Assembly (NCBI GenBank): GCA_919903585.1
Contig: CAKKST010000398.1
Span: 1-7,040, forward strand
Length of the DNA stretch: 7,040 nt
Direction: 5' to 3'
DNA from: Nitrospiria bacterium
Lineage (GTDB): Bacteria > Nitrospirota > CAKKRA01 > 9FT-COMBO-42-15
The notes under the pieces are model-generated. The model made no database searches and was not told where the DNA came from. It saw only the letters and a program-made list of their open reading frames with translations. Below, piece after piece: positions 1 through 6,969 of this stretch. The position numbers and the translations under genes were made by a program. Position 1 is the first letter of the stretch; every line of letters starts with the position of its first letter.

Positions 1-12
1 AAAGATCTAATC

Positions 13-1524
13 ATGTCAGACATAATATTTATAAATCCAAAAGAAAAGAGGGTCCTTGGGCCGTTTGATTTTCTTGTGGCAAAGAGTGTACCCTTAGGGC
101 TCGGCTATCTTGCAGCGTATTTGATGGAGAGAAATTATACTGTTAAGATAATTGACGAAGAAGTTGAAAAACTGACCGCTGAAAAGATCAAAAATCTTAC
201 AGACAGGGAAAACCAGCTTTTTGGGATCAGTTGCATGACGCCGAATGTCAGCCGGGGTTATGAGCTTGCTGATTTAATAAAAAGGGTACATCCAAAATCT
301 ACAGTTGTATTCGGCGGGATACATCCGACTGTTGCTCCAAATGAGGTGCTTGGCAGGCTGTCTATTGACCTTGTAGTCAGGGGAGAGGCTGAACCTGTAA
401 TTGAAGAGATTATCAATAGGCACAGAGATGGATCTGAGTTTAAGGATATTTTATCCTGCTCTTACAGGGATAATGGAAATATTGTTCATAAACCAATAGC
501 CCCATTAATTGACATTAATATTTTGCCTGATGTCCCCTATCATCTGTTTGATTCAAAGGTCTATGATATGGGTTTTGTTATTTCATCAAGGGGGTGTCCG
601 TATAATTGCGTATTCTGCAGTCAGCGCGCAATCAATGGCAATAAATATCGTTACAGGACAACCGAGAAGGTGATTAGCGAGCTGCAGAAACTGGTTAATA
701 ACTACTCCCCATCAAATATCGTTTTCTTTGACGATATCTTTACAATCCATAAAAAGAGGGTTTATGAGCTTTGCGATGGTATTATTAAAAATGGTTTAAA
801 TACCAGAACTGAGTTTACTATGGTAACCCGCGGGGACTGTGTGGATGATGATCTCCTGAAAAGACTTAAGGAGGCTAACTTTACAGGACTGGCATTTGGC
901 GTTGAGACTGCGAGTGAAGAATTGATGAAGATGATTGATAAAAAAGAGACGGTTCAGGATATTGTCAATGGAATCAGGCTTGCAAAGAAATATGATTTTG
1001 TAGTTGATACTGTCTTCATATACGGCCTCCCCGGGGAGACGAGGGCAGACAGGGTGGATGCGTTTAACCTAGCAAGGTCATTAGAGGTTGCAAAGGCAAG
1101 GTTTAATTGCGCCACTCCCTATCCCGGAACCAGATTGTATGAGATTGCAAAAAAGGAAAACAATCTGACTAAGGTTGGTGATTGGGAAAATTTTCATCCC
1201 ACAGGTGTTTTAACAGCCGCAAAGGTATTTGAGTTTCCATTGCCTTATTATCCTAAAGGCTCCACAAAGGAAGAGATAATTATGGATGTTATACAGGCCA
1301 ACATGCTTTATTTTCTGGAACCAAAGCGTCTGTGGGAACTCATTAAAAACTCTTTTGACAGGAAGGGTGCCAAATGGCTTGTACTTCCGCAAAAGTGGTA
1401 TCTGGATGCCCATTACATTGCCTCTGTTATTAAGGTTATTTTAATTAACTTTCAGAGATTAACATGGCTGATTAAATGGAAGATTCAGGGAAGGCTATTA
1501 ACGCAGTTTAGAAAAGGCAAATGA
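13..1524 (+). CDS. B12-binding domain radical SAM protein (paralog A)
   Basis: Predicted cobalamin-dependent radical SAM enzyme of 503 residues. The N-terminal part (about 1-135) looks like a Rossmann-type B12-binding domain, with PLGLGYLAAYL at 27-37, GGIHPT at 101-106 and RGEAE at 123-127. There is no DxHxxG cobalamin-ligand motif, as is common in this superfamily. The radical SAM core follows (about 186-400): the cluster motif is C195-x3-C199-x2-C202 within SSRGCPYNCVFC, and FFDD (238-241), FGVETA (295-300) and GLPGET (338-343) are the usual SAM-binding-side motifs. The tail (about 430-503) is basic and rich in Trp/Leu/Ile, probably membrane-associated. Such enzymes methylate or rearrange unactivated carbons, but the substrate cannot be read here. 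The ATG at 13 fits the usual N-terminus, yet the frame stays open to the window edge and no Shine-Dalgarno site is visible in the 12 upstream bases, so a longer start is possible. The next gene begins 49 bases downstream. Confidence 0.93.
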   Translation: MSDIIFINPKEKRVLGPFDFLVAKSVPLGLGYLAAYLMERNYTVKIIDEEVEKLTAEKIKNLTDRENQLFGISCMTPNVSRGYELADLIKRVHPKSTVVFGGIHPTVAPNEVLGRLSIDLVVRGEAEPVIEEIINRHRDGSEFKDILSCSYRDNGNIVHKPIAPLIDINILPDVPYHLFDSKVYDMGFVISSRGCPYNCVFCSQRAINGNKYRYRTTEKVISELQKLVNNYSPSNIVFFDDIFTIHKKRVYELCDGIIKNGLNTRTEFTMVTRGDCVDDDLLKRLKEANFTGLAFGVETASEELMKMIDKKETVQDIVNGIRLAKKYDFVVDTVFIYGLPGETRADRVDAFNLARSLEVAKARFNCATPYPGTRLYEIAKKENNLTKVGDWENFHPTGVLTAAKVFEFPLPYYPKGSTKEEIIMDVIQANMLYFLEPKRLWELIKNSFDRKGAKWLVLPQKWYLDAHYIASVIKVILINFQRLTWLIKWKIQGRLLTQFRKGK

Positions 1525-1573
1525 CTTCCAACTGAGTTTACTCATCATGCTTTAAAATAATTGAGAATAAAAA

Positions 1574-3067
1574 ATGTCTGGTAAAGCGCAAAAATCTCTA
1601 CTTTTTTTCTATAATGATTATGAATCATTGGGCCTTGAATATATCTCTGCTGTGCTTAAGGCCTCAAATATAAAGACAGATTTAATCTATAAGAACCTTA
1701 TAGATTATTATGCCTTTGATTCATCCAAGAATTTAAAAGAAGAGTTCTATAAAAAAATCGCTCGTGAGATAATTGAGAGAAACCCTGATGTCTTGGCTTT
1801 ATCTTTACTGACTGATACCTTTCAGATCAATATGGGTATTGCAAGAGAGGTAAAAAAACTGAATCCAGAAATTAAGGTTTTTGCAGGCGGGGTTCATGCC
1901 AGTCTGCTCCCTGAACTAACATTAAGCTATCCTCAGGTTGATGCGCTTTGCATTGGAGAGGGTGAATATTCGTCATTGGCATACATGGAGAACATGGATT
2001 TAATAAACAGCGGTAAAACACCGTGTATAAAAGGGGTTGTTTACAAGCAAAAGGGCAGGTTGGTTGGTAATTTAACTGACTATATTATAAATGAAGATTT
2101 AGACAGCCTTCCAATTGCTGATAAGGACCTATTTTACAATGCAGACCCATCTATGAAGTCCCATTATTTTGTACAATGTTCAAGGGGATGCCCCTTTGTC
2201 TGCTCCTATTGCATTAATGATTTTCGCAGCAGCAAGGTGGATGGAAAACGCTTCCGCCACCGCACCCCTGAAAGGATAATTGACGAACTTGTGTCTGCAA
2301 AGGAGAAATACTCTTTTTCTTTTGTAGTATTTGTGGATGAATGTTTTGGCATTGACCCAAAATGGACAAGTCATTTTCTTTCTTTATATACAGAGAAGCT
2401 GAGGATTCCATTCCTTGTTTCAGTGCATCCCAATCTTATTACTCCCCAATTAGCAGACTTAATGAAAGAGGCCAATTGCTGGTATATTGCCATGGGGGTT
2501 CAGTCATTGAATGAGGAGATTTCAAAAAATGTCCTTAAAAGGTTTATTCGCAGAGAGAGGATTGCCAAATCTATTGAGATCATCCGTTCCCGCGGAATAA
2601 CCCTTCAATGTGACCATATCTTTGGAATTCCGGGTGAGAATGAAAAGGATATGCTGGAGGCATTGTCATTCTATAATGAACACCGCCCCAGTCTTGTCAG
2701 CGTCTACTGGCTTACCTATTATCCAAAGGCATTTATTACTAACTACGCCAAGAACATAGGGTTTCTCTCTCAGCGTGATATTGAGGATATTGAACATGGT
2801 AGAAGCGCATCGGGTATAAAGAAGGTTATCAAATATCACGGCATCAATTTCTGGTTTAACTATTTCATCTTCTTTCCAAAGTGGTTTATAAGATTGATTA
2901 TTAAGAGCGGTTTTTATTATTTATTTAAAATAAAGAATTTTTATATTACAAGCGCATTTCCACGTGCGCTTCATGCGATATTACATAAAAAGGACTGGAA
3001 TAGATATTACATGAAAAGGATAATTATGAAGAAATTAAATAATCTTAGATTCTGGAGTCCATCTTAG
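1574..3067 (+). CDS. B12-binding domain radical SAM protein (paralog B)
   Basis: Second predicted cobalamin-dependent radical SAM enzyme, 497 residues. B12-like domain at about 8-140, with GLEYISAVLK (20-29), AGGVHAS (104-110) and GEGE (128-131), and no DxHxxG. Radical SAM core at about 197-400: C206-x3-C210-x2-C213 in CSRGCPFVCSYC, then FVDE (253-256), MGVQS (307-311) and FGIPGE (350-355). Where paralogs A and C have GVET/GIET, this one has GVQS, the version seen in HemN- and Elp3-like proteins. The segment after the cluster (FVDE, then KW near 263) aligns by eye better with paralog C than with A. The C-terminal tail holds an aromatic stretch at about 424-452 with interspersed Lys/Arg, then a very basic end, suggesting membrane-surface attachment. 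The start has only a weak GAGA (1563-1566), 7 bases upstream. The reaction is unknown; a methyl transfer or C-C bond chemistry is inferred from the family. Confidence 0.93.
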   Translation: MSGKAQKSLLFFYNDYESLGLEYISAVLKASNIKTDLIYKNLIDYYAFDSSKNLKEEFYKKIAREIIERNPDVLALSLLTDTFQINMGIAREVKKLNPEIKVFAGGVHASLLPELTLSYPQVDALCIGEGEYSSLAYMENMDLINSGKTPCIKGVVYKQKGRLVGNLTDYIINEDLDSLPIADKDLFYNADPSMKSHYFVQCSRGCPFVCSYCINDFRSSKVDGKRFRHRTPERIIDELVSAKEKYSFSFVVFVDECFGIDPKWTSHFLSLYTEKLRIPFLVSVHPNLITPQLADLMKEANCWYIAMGVQSLNEEISKNVLKRFIRRERIAKSIEIIRSRGITLQCDHIFGIPGENEKDMLEALSFYNEHRPSLVSVYWLTYYPKAFITNYAKNIGFLSQRDIEDIEHGRSASGIKKVIKYHGINFWFNYFIFFPKWFIRLIIKSGFYYLFKIKNFYITSAFPRALHAILHKKDWNRYYMKRIIMKKLNNLRFWSPS

Positions 3068-3095
3068 AGGTTCTTTGTCTGTGCCTAATAAACCC

Positions 3096-3100
3096 GGAGG
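3096..3100 (+). promoter_or_regulatory. Strong ribosome binding site for the 3109 gene
   Basis: GGAGG lies 8 bases before the ATG at 3109. It is the best Shine-Dalgarno match in the window and fixes this start. The two B12-radical SAM genes before it have weak or no visible sites, so this gene may be translated more strongly than its upstream neighbours. Confidence 0.8.
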
Positions 3101-3108
3101 CCTATTTA

Positions 3109-4260
3109 ATGAATTGGGATAGCTTTAAGGATGATGAGAGCGTTATTGGATATCTATCAAAGCTGCCGCGGTATAAGAATAGTTCACTTAAATCACTTTT
3201 AAACAGGGGTAAATTTTTATTTAGCCTGATGTACTGCCATCTTTTTAAAATAGATAAACCGCTGTTTATTGTTTTAGTAACAAACAACTCGTGTAACTTT
3301 AAATGTACCTACTGTTATGGGGATTATGGACATAGAAAGGGCATCCCTGATTTCACCACAAGAGAGTTGCTTAAAATAATTGATGAATTAAAGGAGATGG
3401 GGACAAGGATATTGACCCTGCACGGCGGAGAGTCTCTTCTTCGCAGGGATTTTGGGGAAATTGTAAATTATGCTAAACTAAAGGGGTTTTATGTGAGTTT
3501 AAATAGCAATGGTACACTTGTTCCCAAAAGAATATCAGAATTAAAATGCCTGGATAATCTGTGCATAAGCATGGATGGTAATGAGAATAGTAATGACAAG
3601 AACAGAGGCAAAGGCAGTTTTAAGCAGGCGCTGGCTGCCCTTGAGGCTGCAAGGGAACACAAGATTCCGATAGTGGTTTCAGCTACCTTAACAAGGGATA
3701 ACATTAATGATATGGAATTTTTGGCTAAACTTGGCAAAGAAATGAATTTCAGGGTACAGTATAGTATCCTTTACAATTTTGGCGATGTAAAGGATGATGT
3801 AAGAATGGATGATCATGAGATCAGAAGGACTGTAAAAAAGATATATGATCTTAAAAAGCAGGGGTATCCTATATACTATGCAGATACTGTTTTAAAGGGT
3901 TCTATAGAATGGCCTGCATCATACGATAATGCCAGATTTTTTACAAAAAAAGACAGGGAGTATACAAAGGATTTGGGGCTTATCCCCTGTTATCACGGGA
4001 GATTTAAATTTCAGATTGATGCAGACGGCAGGATAGTAACCTGCTGGGCCCATAATAGGGCGGATGCCCCTAATATAAGAAATCTTGGCATAAAAAAGGC
4101 AATGGAGCGGTGCAAGAAAGAAAAGGATTGCGAGCACTGCTGCTTTCTGGCAAATATAGAACATAATGCAGTAATGGATCTTAGTTTTAAAAATATGATT
4201 GGCATGGCAACAATACATTTAATTGACTCGTTGAAGATTAGAAGGCAAGGTGAAAATTGA
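3109..4260 (+). CDS. Radical SAM protein with reduced SPASM/Twitch-like C-terminus
   Basis: Radical SAM enzyme of 383 residues without a B12 domain. An N-terminal helical region (about 25-57, including a hydrophobic stretch at 36-57) leads into the core: C62-x3-C66-x2-C69 in SCNFKCTYCY, HGGES at 105-109 (the SAM amino-group-binding GGE) and SMDG at 154-157. The C-terminal part has C294-x12-G-x4-C312, which matches the first half of the SPASM signature, then C335, C341-x2-C344 and C345. The remaining SPASM cysteines are absent, so one auxiliary 4Fe-4S cluster (Twitch-like) is more likely than two. SPASM/Twitch proteins act on peptides, sugars, nucleotides and other small molecules; which applies here cannot be decided. 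The gene sits between B12-radical SAM genes, and its stop overlaps the start of the SDR gene. That indicates translational coupling and suggests work on the same product. Confidence 0.93.
   Translation: MNWDSFKDDESVIGYLSKLPRYKNSSLKSLLNRGKFLFSLMYCHLFKIDKPLFIVLVTNNSCNFKCTYCYGDYGHRKGIPDFTTRELLKIIDELKEMGTRILTLHGGESLLRRDFGEIVNYAKLKGFYVSLNSNGTLVPKRISELKCLDNLCISMDGNENSNDKNRGKGSFKQALAALEAAREHKIPIVVSATLTRDNINDMEFLAKLGKEMNFRVQYSILYNFGDVKDDVRMDDHEIRRTVKKIYDLKKQGYPIYYADTVLKGSIEWPASYDNARFFTKKDREYTKDLGLIPCYHGRFKFQIDADGRIVTCWAHNRADAPNIRNLGIKKAMERCKKEKDCEHCCFLANIEHNAVMDLSFKNMIGMATIHLIDSLKIRRQGEN
4247..4253 (+). promoter_or_regulatory. Ribosome binding site deciding the SDR start
   Basis: AAGGTGA lies inside the end of the preceding gene and matches the 3' half of the consensus AAGGAGGTGA. 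Aligned on that consensus, it is well placed for the TTG at 4257 and rather far from the ATG at 4263. It therefore favours the TTG, but does not exclude the ATG. Confidence 0.55.
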
Positions 4261-5057
4261 TAATGAACAGTGGTTCTGCACGGAAAGGGGTCTATATAGT
4301 AGTAGGCGCCTCGCGGGGCCTCGGTGCATCTCTTGTCGGTAGATGCCTTGAAAAAGGTTTAGAGGTTATTGGAATCGGAAGAACAGATGAGAATGCTGTA
4401 GTCAGTATAGCAGACTGGAGGAAGACAGGGCGGTTTAAATATGTGCGTACTGATATTGCAGATCCGTCATCAGTAAATATTATGAAATCCATTGCTAAGC
4501 TGTATGAAGGAAATCCAGTATGCGTTATTTTTAATGCGGCTGTTATTGAGCCTGATGTGGAAAAGAATGGTAACTTAATGTTTGATGTATTTAAAAAGGT
4601 TAACCGTACAGGTATAAACGGTTTTACGCATGTATTAGAGGCATTTGAAAGCTATCTGACTTCATATGGAGGCATGCTGGTAGGCATATCTTCAATCAGC
4701 GCATGGGTTCCTCCAATAGGGGGGAATAAGGTTTCATATCCGGCATCAAAGGCGTATTTGGATATGGCGCTCCGCTCATTAAGGCTCCTCTGGGGCAGGC
4801 GGGTACATGTTATGATTGTTCATCTTGGACATATAGGCGGGAGCGGATCGTGGCTTGTTCCTAAATACGATGATGTGGCGCAGAAGATTATAGGCTCAAC
4901 TCTTAGCAGCCGCCCGCCAGAAAATATCTGTATGTCAACCTTTTACTGTTTTACATATAGAGTTATGCGAATGCTGCCGGACAGGGTTATCTCCAGTACT
5001 GTTGGAATTATGAAAGGCTTTCTAAACTATATATCGGGGGAAAAGGCATTACTATGA
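4257..5057 (+). CDS. Short-chain dehydrogenase/reductase (classical SDR type)
   Basis: NAD(P)-dependent oxidoreductase of 266 residues, a typical classical-SDR length. The nucleotide-binding glycine motif is GASRGLG (17-23). An arginine at the end of the second strand (R42 in GIGRT) favours NADP(H). NAA (93-95) stands for the usual NAG, N116 is the likely helix-4 asparagine, S146 or S148 is the catalytic serine, and Y161-x3-K165 (YPASK) is the catalytic pair. The usual PG motif after the active site reads LG (190-191). The expected reaction is reversible carbonyl/alcohol interconversion; the substrate is unknown. The chosen start is TTG at 4257, overlapping the previous stop (TTGA). The alternative ATG at 4263 would give 264 residues. 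The end overlaps the next gene by ATGA, so the SDR is coupled to radical SAM genes on both sides. A FabG-like role is possible, but nothing specific supports it. Confidence 0.92.
   Translation: MIMNSGSARKGVYIVVGASRGLGASLVGRCLEKGLEVIGIGRTDENAVVSIADWRKTGRFKYVRTDIADPSSVNIMKSIAKLYEGNPVCVIFNAAVIEPDVEKNGNLMFDVFKKVNRTGINGFTHVLEAFESYLTSYGGMLVGISSISAWVPPIGGNKVSYPASKAYLDMALRSLRLLWGRRVHVMIVHLGHIGGSGSWLVPKYDDVAQKIIGSTLSSRPPENICMSTFYCFTYRVMRMLPDRVISSTVGIMKGFLNYISGEKALL
5043..5046 (+). promoter_or_regulatory. Ribosome binding site for the 5054 gene
   Basis: AAGG, preceded by a run of five G (5036-5040), lies 7 bases before the ATG at 5054. That ATG shares bases with the SDR stop codon (ATGA). The site is moderate and lies within the SDR coding end, consistent with coupled reinitiation. 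Confidence 0.5.
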
Positions 5058-6478
5058 AAGTAGTCTTCCTTCAACAATATGCGTCTCCGTGTTTTGGCGT
5101 CCTTGCGCTAATGTCATATTTGAAGCACTATGGGGTGGACTGTGATGTTGTTGTATGGGCCTTAGAGAAGAGGCCTGTTGAGACCCTTTATAAACTCAGA
5201 CCTGATTTAATTGGCATCTCACTGATGTCAACAGAGCATTACTGGATGGTTAATGCAGTAAAGGATATCAAGGAAAAGCTGCCAGAAACGAGGGTAATAA
5301 TTGGTGGTGTACATGCTATAATCTATCCTGAGGCTGTTGCATCTGTACCGGGTGTTGATTTCGTATGCAACAGTGACGGCGAACGTGTTTTATTAGAGTT
5401 ATGCCATACATTAAATGGAGGCAAATCTGACTGGTCATCAATCAGGGGGCTTGTATACAGGAATGGAGACGGATCCCTCCATTCTAACGGCCGCGCAGAT
5501 TTTTTTACTTATTCACCTGAAATTGTTGAGGACAGGATGCCTTACTTCATCCGTTATCCGCTTATGTCAAAAGATACTGTCCCGCGTTTTATTGCAAGCA
5601 GGGGATGTCCGTACAACTGCAGTTTTTGTTACAATGAGCAGATCAAAGATATCTTTAAGAATGAGCACGGTAAATACCTGCGCTACAAAGATCCTGAGAA
5701 CCTGATTCAAGAGATATCCAATGTGTGCAGGGATCGCAAGGTAGAATCAATATTCTTTGTTGACGATCTTTTTTGTACAAACAAAAAATGGCTAACGCAA
5801 TTTTTAGCTATTTATAAGAAGGAGATAGGCTATCCATTTATGTGTACTGCAAGGGCAAACCTAATGAATGATGAACTTGCAAGGATTCTTGCTGAAGGCG
5901 GATGTCAGACTATAAGTTTTGGGATTGAAACAGGAAATGAGCTGATACGGGAAAAGATACTGAACAAGAAGATAACGGATAAACAGATTATTGAATGTGG
6001 AAGGATTGCGAGAAAGTATGGCATACAGATTCAGACATCAAATATGTTCTGCCTGCCTGATGAAACGCTTCAGGATGCATATAAGACAATAGAAATAAAT
6101 CACAGGGCAGGAACCCATCAGGCATTCTGTTCGCTCTTTATGCCGCTGCCAAATACAGGTCTGACCAATTATTGCATTAAAAGGGGTTATCTTAAGCCGG
6201 ATTATTCTTTTGAGGATATGCCTAAATCATTTTTGAAAGAGAGTGTTCTCTCTCTCAGGGATAAAAAGGAGATTATCAATCTTCATCATCTGTCATATTT
6301 TTTTATACGCTATCCATGGTTATATAGAAAGTTCAAATGGGTGGTAAGATTTGGTATATTTAAGCACATATTCTTCTTTTTTTACCTTATTAGCAGTTTC
6401 CTGCGGCATAAAGAAGAGAGAGGGCGATCATATATATCAACTATATTTTATGCATGGCAATTTAGAAAAATGGTTTAA
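5054..6478 (+). CDS. B12-binding domain radical SAM protein (paralog C)
   Basis: Third predicted cobalamin-dependent radical SAM enzyme, 474 residues. B12-like domain at about 1-115, with GVLALMSYLKHYG (15-27), IGGVHA (83-88) and SDGE (107-110), lacking DxHxxG. Radical SAM core at about 177-385: C185-x3-C189-x2-C192 in SRGCPYNCSFC, FFVDD (234-238) and FGIETGNE (289-296). Two sites differ from what I expect for this group. The usual GLPGET reads CLPDET (333-338), and the later PGT-like motif reads LPNT (365-368). The cluster motif is intact, so the protein is probably active. The tail (about 410-474) has an aromatic and hydrophobic stretch (412-450) flanked by basic residues, suggesting membrane contact. 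It is more like paralog B than A around 234-270. The start overlaps the SDR stop (ATGA), so the two proteins are probably made together. The reaction is unknown; methyl transfer or radical C-C chemistry is inferred. Confidence 0.93.
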   Translation: MKVVFLQQYASPCFGVLALMSYLKHYGVDCDVVVWALEKRPVETLYKLRPDLIGISLMSTEHYWMVNAVKDIKEKLPETRVIIGGVHAIIYPEAVASVPGVDFVCNSDGERVLLELCHTLNGGKSDWSSIRGLVYRNGDGSLHSNGRADFFTYSPEIVEDRMPYFIRYPLMSKDTVPRFIASRGCPYNCSFCYNEQIKDIFKNEHGKYLRYKDPENLIQEISNVCRDRKVESIFFVDDLFCTNKKWLTQFLAIYKKEIGYPFMCTARANLMNDELARILAEGGCQTISFGIETGNELIREKILNKKITDKQIIECGRIARKYGIQIQTSNMFCLPDETLQDAYKTIEINHRAGTHQAFCSLFMPLPNTGLTNYCIKRGYLKPDYSFEDMPKSFLKESVLSLRDKKEIINLHHLSYFFIRYPWLYRKFKWVVRFGIFKHIFFFFYLISSFLRHKEERGRSYISTIFYAWQFRKMV

Positions 6479-6501
6479 GGGTTTTTAATTATATTTTTCA
6501 C

Positions 6502-6505
6502 GGAG
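6502..6505 (+). promoter_or_regulatory. Ribosome binding site for the 6514 gene
   Basis: GGAG lies 8 bases before the ATG at 6514. It supports this ATG over the second in-frame ATG at 6523, which is three codons further in. Confidence 0.65.
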
Positions 6506-6513
6506 CCTTAAGA

Positions 6514-6969
6514 ATGAGTCCAATGGCGCATCTGATTCAGGGCGCAGCAGGCGCTGCTATATTATATCCCTTTATAGGCGGGAAGGCATTTATTTTTGGG
6601 GTATCTGTTGTTGCAATAGATTTAGACCATGTTGTAGAATACTATCGCGATACCCGCAGCTTGGATCTGAAGGGATTCTTTGAATATCATGAGATATTAA
6701 GCAATAATCTTGATAATTATCTTGGACTAAACCTGTTTCATACCATAGAGTGTTATATTATATTATTCTTTATTGGTCTGGCATTACCAGATGCGCATCT
6801 TGTGCTATTTGCCTTCTTATTCCATCACCTGTTTGATCAGATAAAGCTTACATGGATGAGGAAACCCTTTGCAAGGGCGTTCTCAATAGTTGAATATTTT
6901 ATTAGAAGAAAGAAGTATCATACTTCACTTATGGAGATACTTGCAGGGAGGGGTGAGGAAATGATCTAA
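6514..6969 (+). CDS. Small membrane protein with DxDH and histidine pattern
   Basis: Protein of 151 residues that I cannot assign firmly. It has hydrophobic stretches at about 10-36 and 78-107 (the second long enough for one or two membrane passes) and a basic C-terminal part (about 116-135). Polar residues sit at the membrane edges in a regular pattern: H6, D36-x-D38-H39 (IDLDH), H76-T-I-E79, and H104-H105 with D108. This resembles the metal-binding layout of membrane-bound metal-dependent hydrolase-like proteins of the YdjM/DUF457 type, where a DxDH motif follows a first membrane helix. The match is by eye only, and the typical HR...THS motif is replaced by FHTIE. It follows the third B12-radical SAM gene by 35 bases on the same strand, so it is probably the next gene of the operon. 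It may act on, anchor or move a membrane-bound product. A plain membrane protein without enzymatic activity is the alternative. Confidence 0.8.
   Translation: MSPMAHLIQGAAGAAILYPFIGGKAFIFGVSVVAIDLDHVVEYYRDTRSLDLKGFFEYHEILSNNLDNYLGLNLFHTIECYIILFFIGLALPDAHLVLFAFLFHHLFDQIKLTWMRKPFARAFSIVEYFIRRKKYHTSLMEILAGRGEEMI

Noticed and set aside
1533..1544. Inverted repeat TGAGT-TT-ACTCA between the first two genes
   Set aside because: The arms are only 5 bases and the 2-base loop is too tight for a hairpin. No T-run follows, and a match this short is expected by chance. It could be half of an operator, but nothing supports that.
1526..1558. Possible promoter before the 1574 gene (TAAAAT at 1553-1558 as a -10)
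   Set aside because: The only -35-like hexamers are poorly matched or wrongly spaced (about 10 or 21 bases). The gap of 49 bases fits readthrough from the upstream gene.
3919..4218. 99-codon open frame on the - strand opposite the SPASM-like region
   Set aside because: It is antisense to a conserved cysteine-rich coding region, and its translation has no family features. It is a shadow of the real gene.
3109..4260. RiPP maturase reading of the SPASM-like radical SAM gene
   Set aside because: No small precursor-peptide gene is visible: the intergenic gaps are 35 to 49 bases. There is no recognition-element domain, protease or exporter in the window. A precursor outside the window cannot be excluded.
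5415..5705. 96-codon open frame on the + strand inside paralog C
   Set aside because: It lies wholly within the well-supported 5054-6478 gene in another frame, has no ribosome binding site worth noting and no recognisable protein features.
13..6478. Assignment of the B12-radical SAM genes to known enzymes such as BchE, HpnP or tetraether ring synthases
   Set aside because: They share only the general fold and motifs with these. No pathway partner, such as bacteriochlorophyll, hopanoid or ether-lipid genes, is present to support a specific name.
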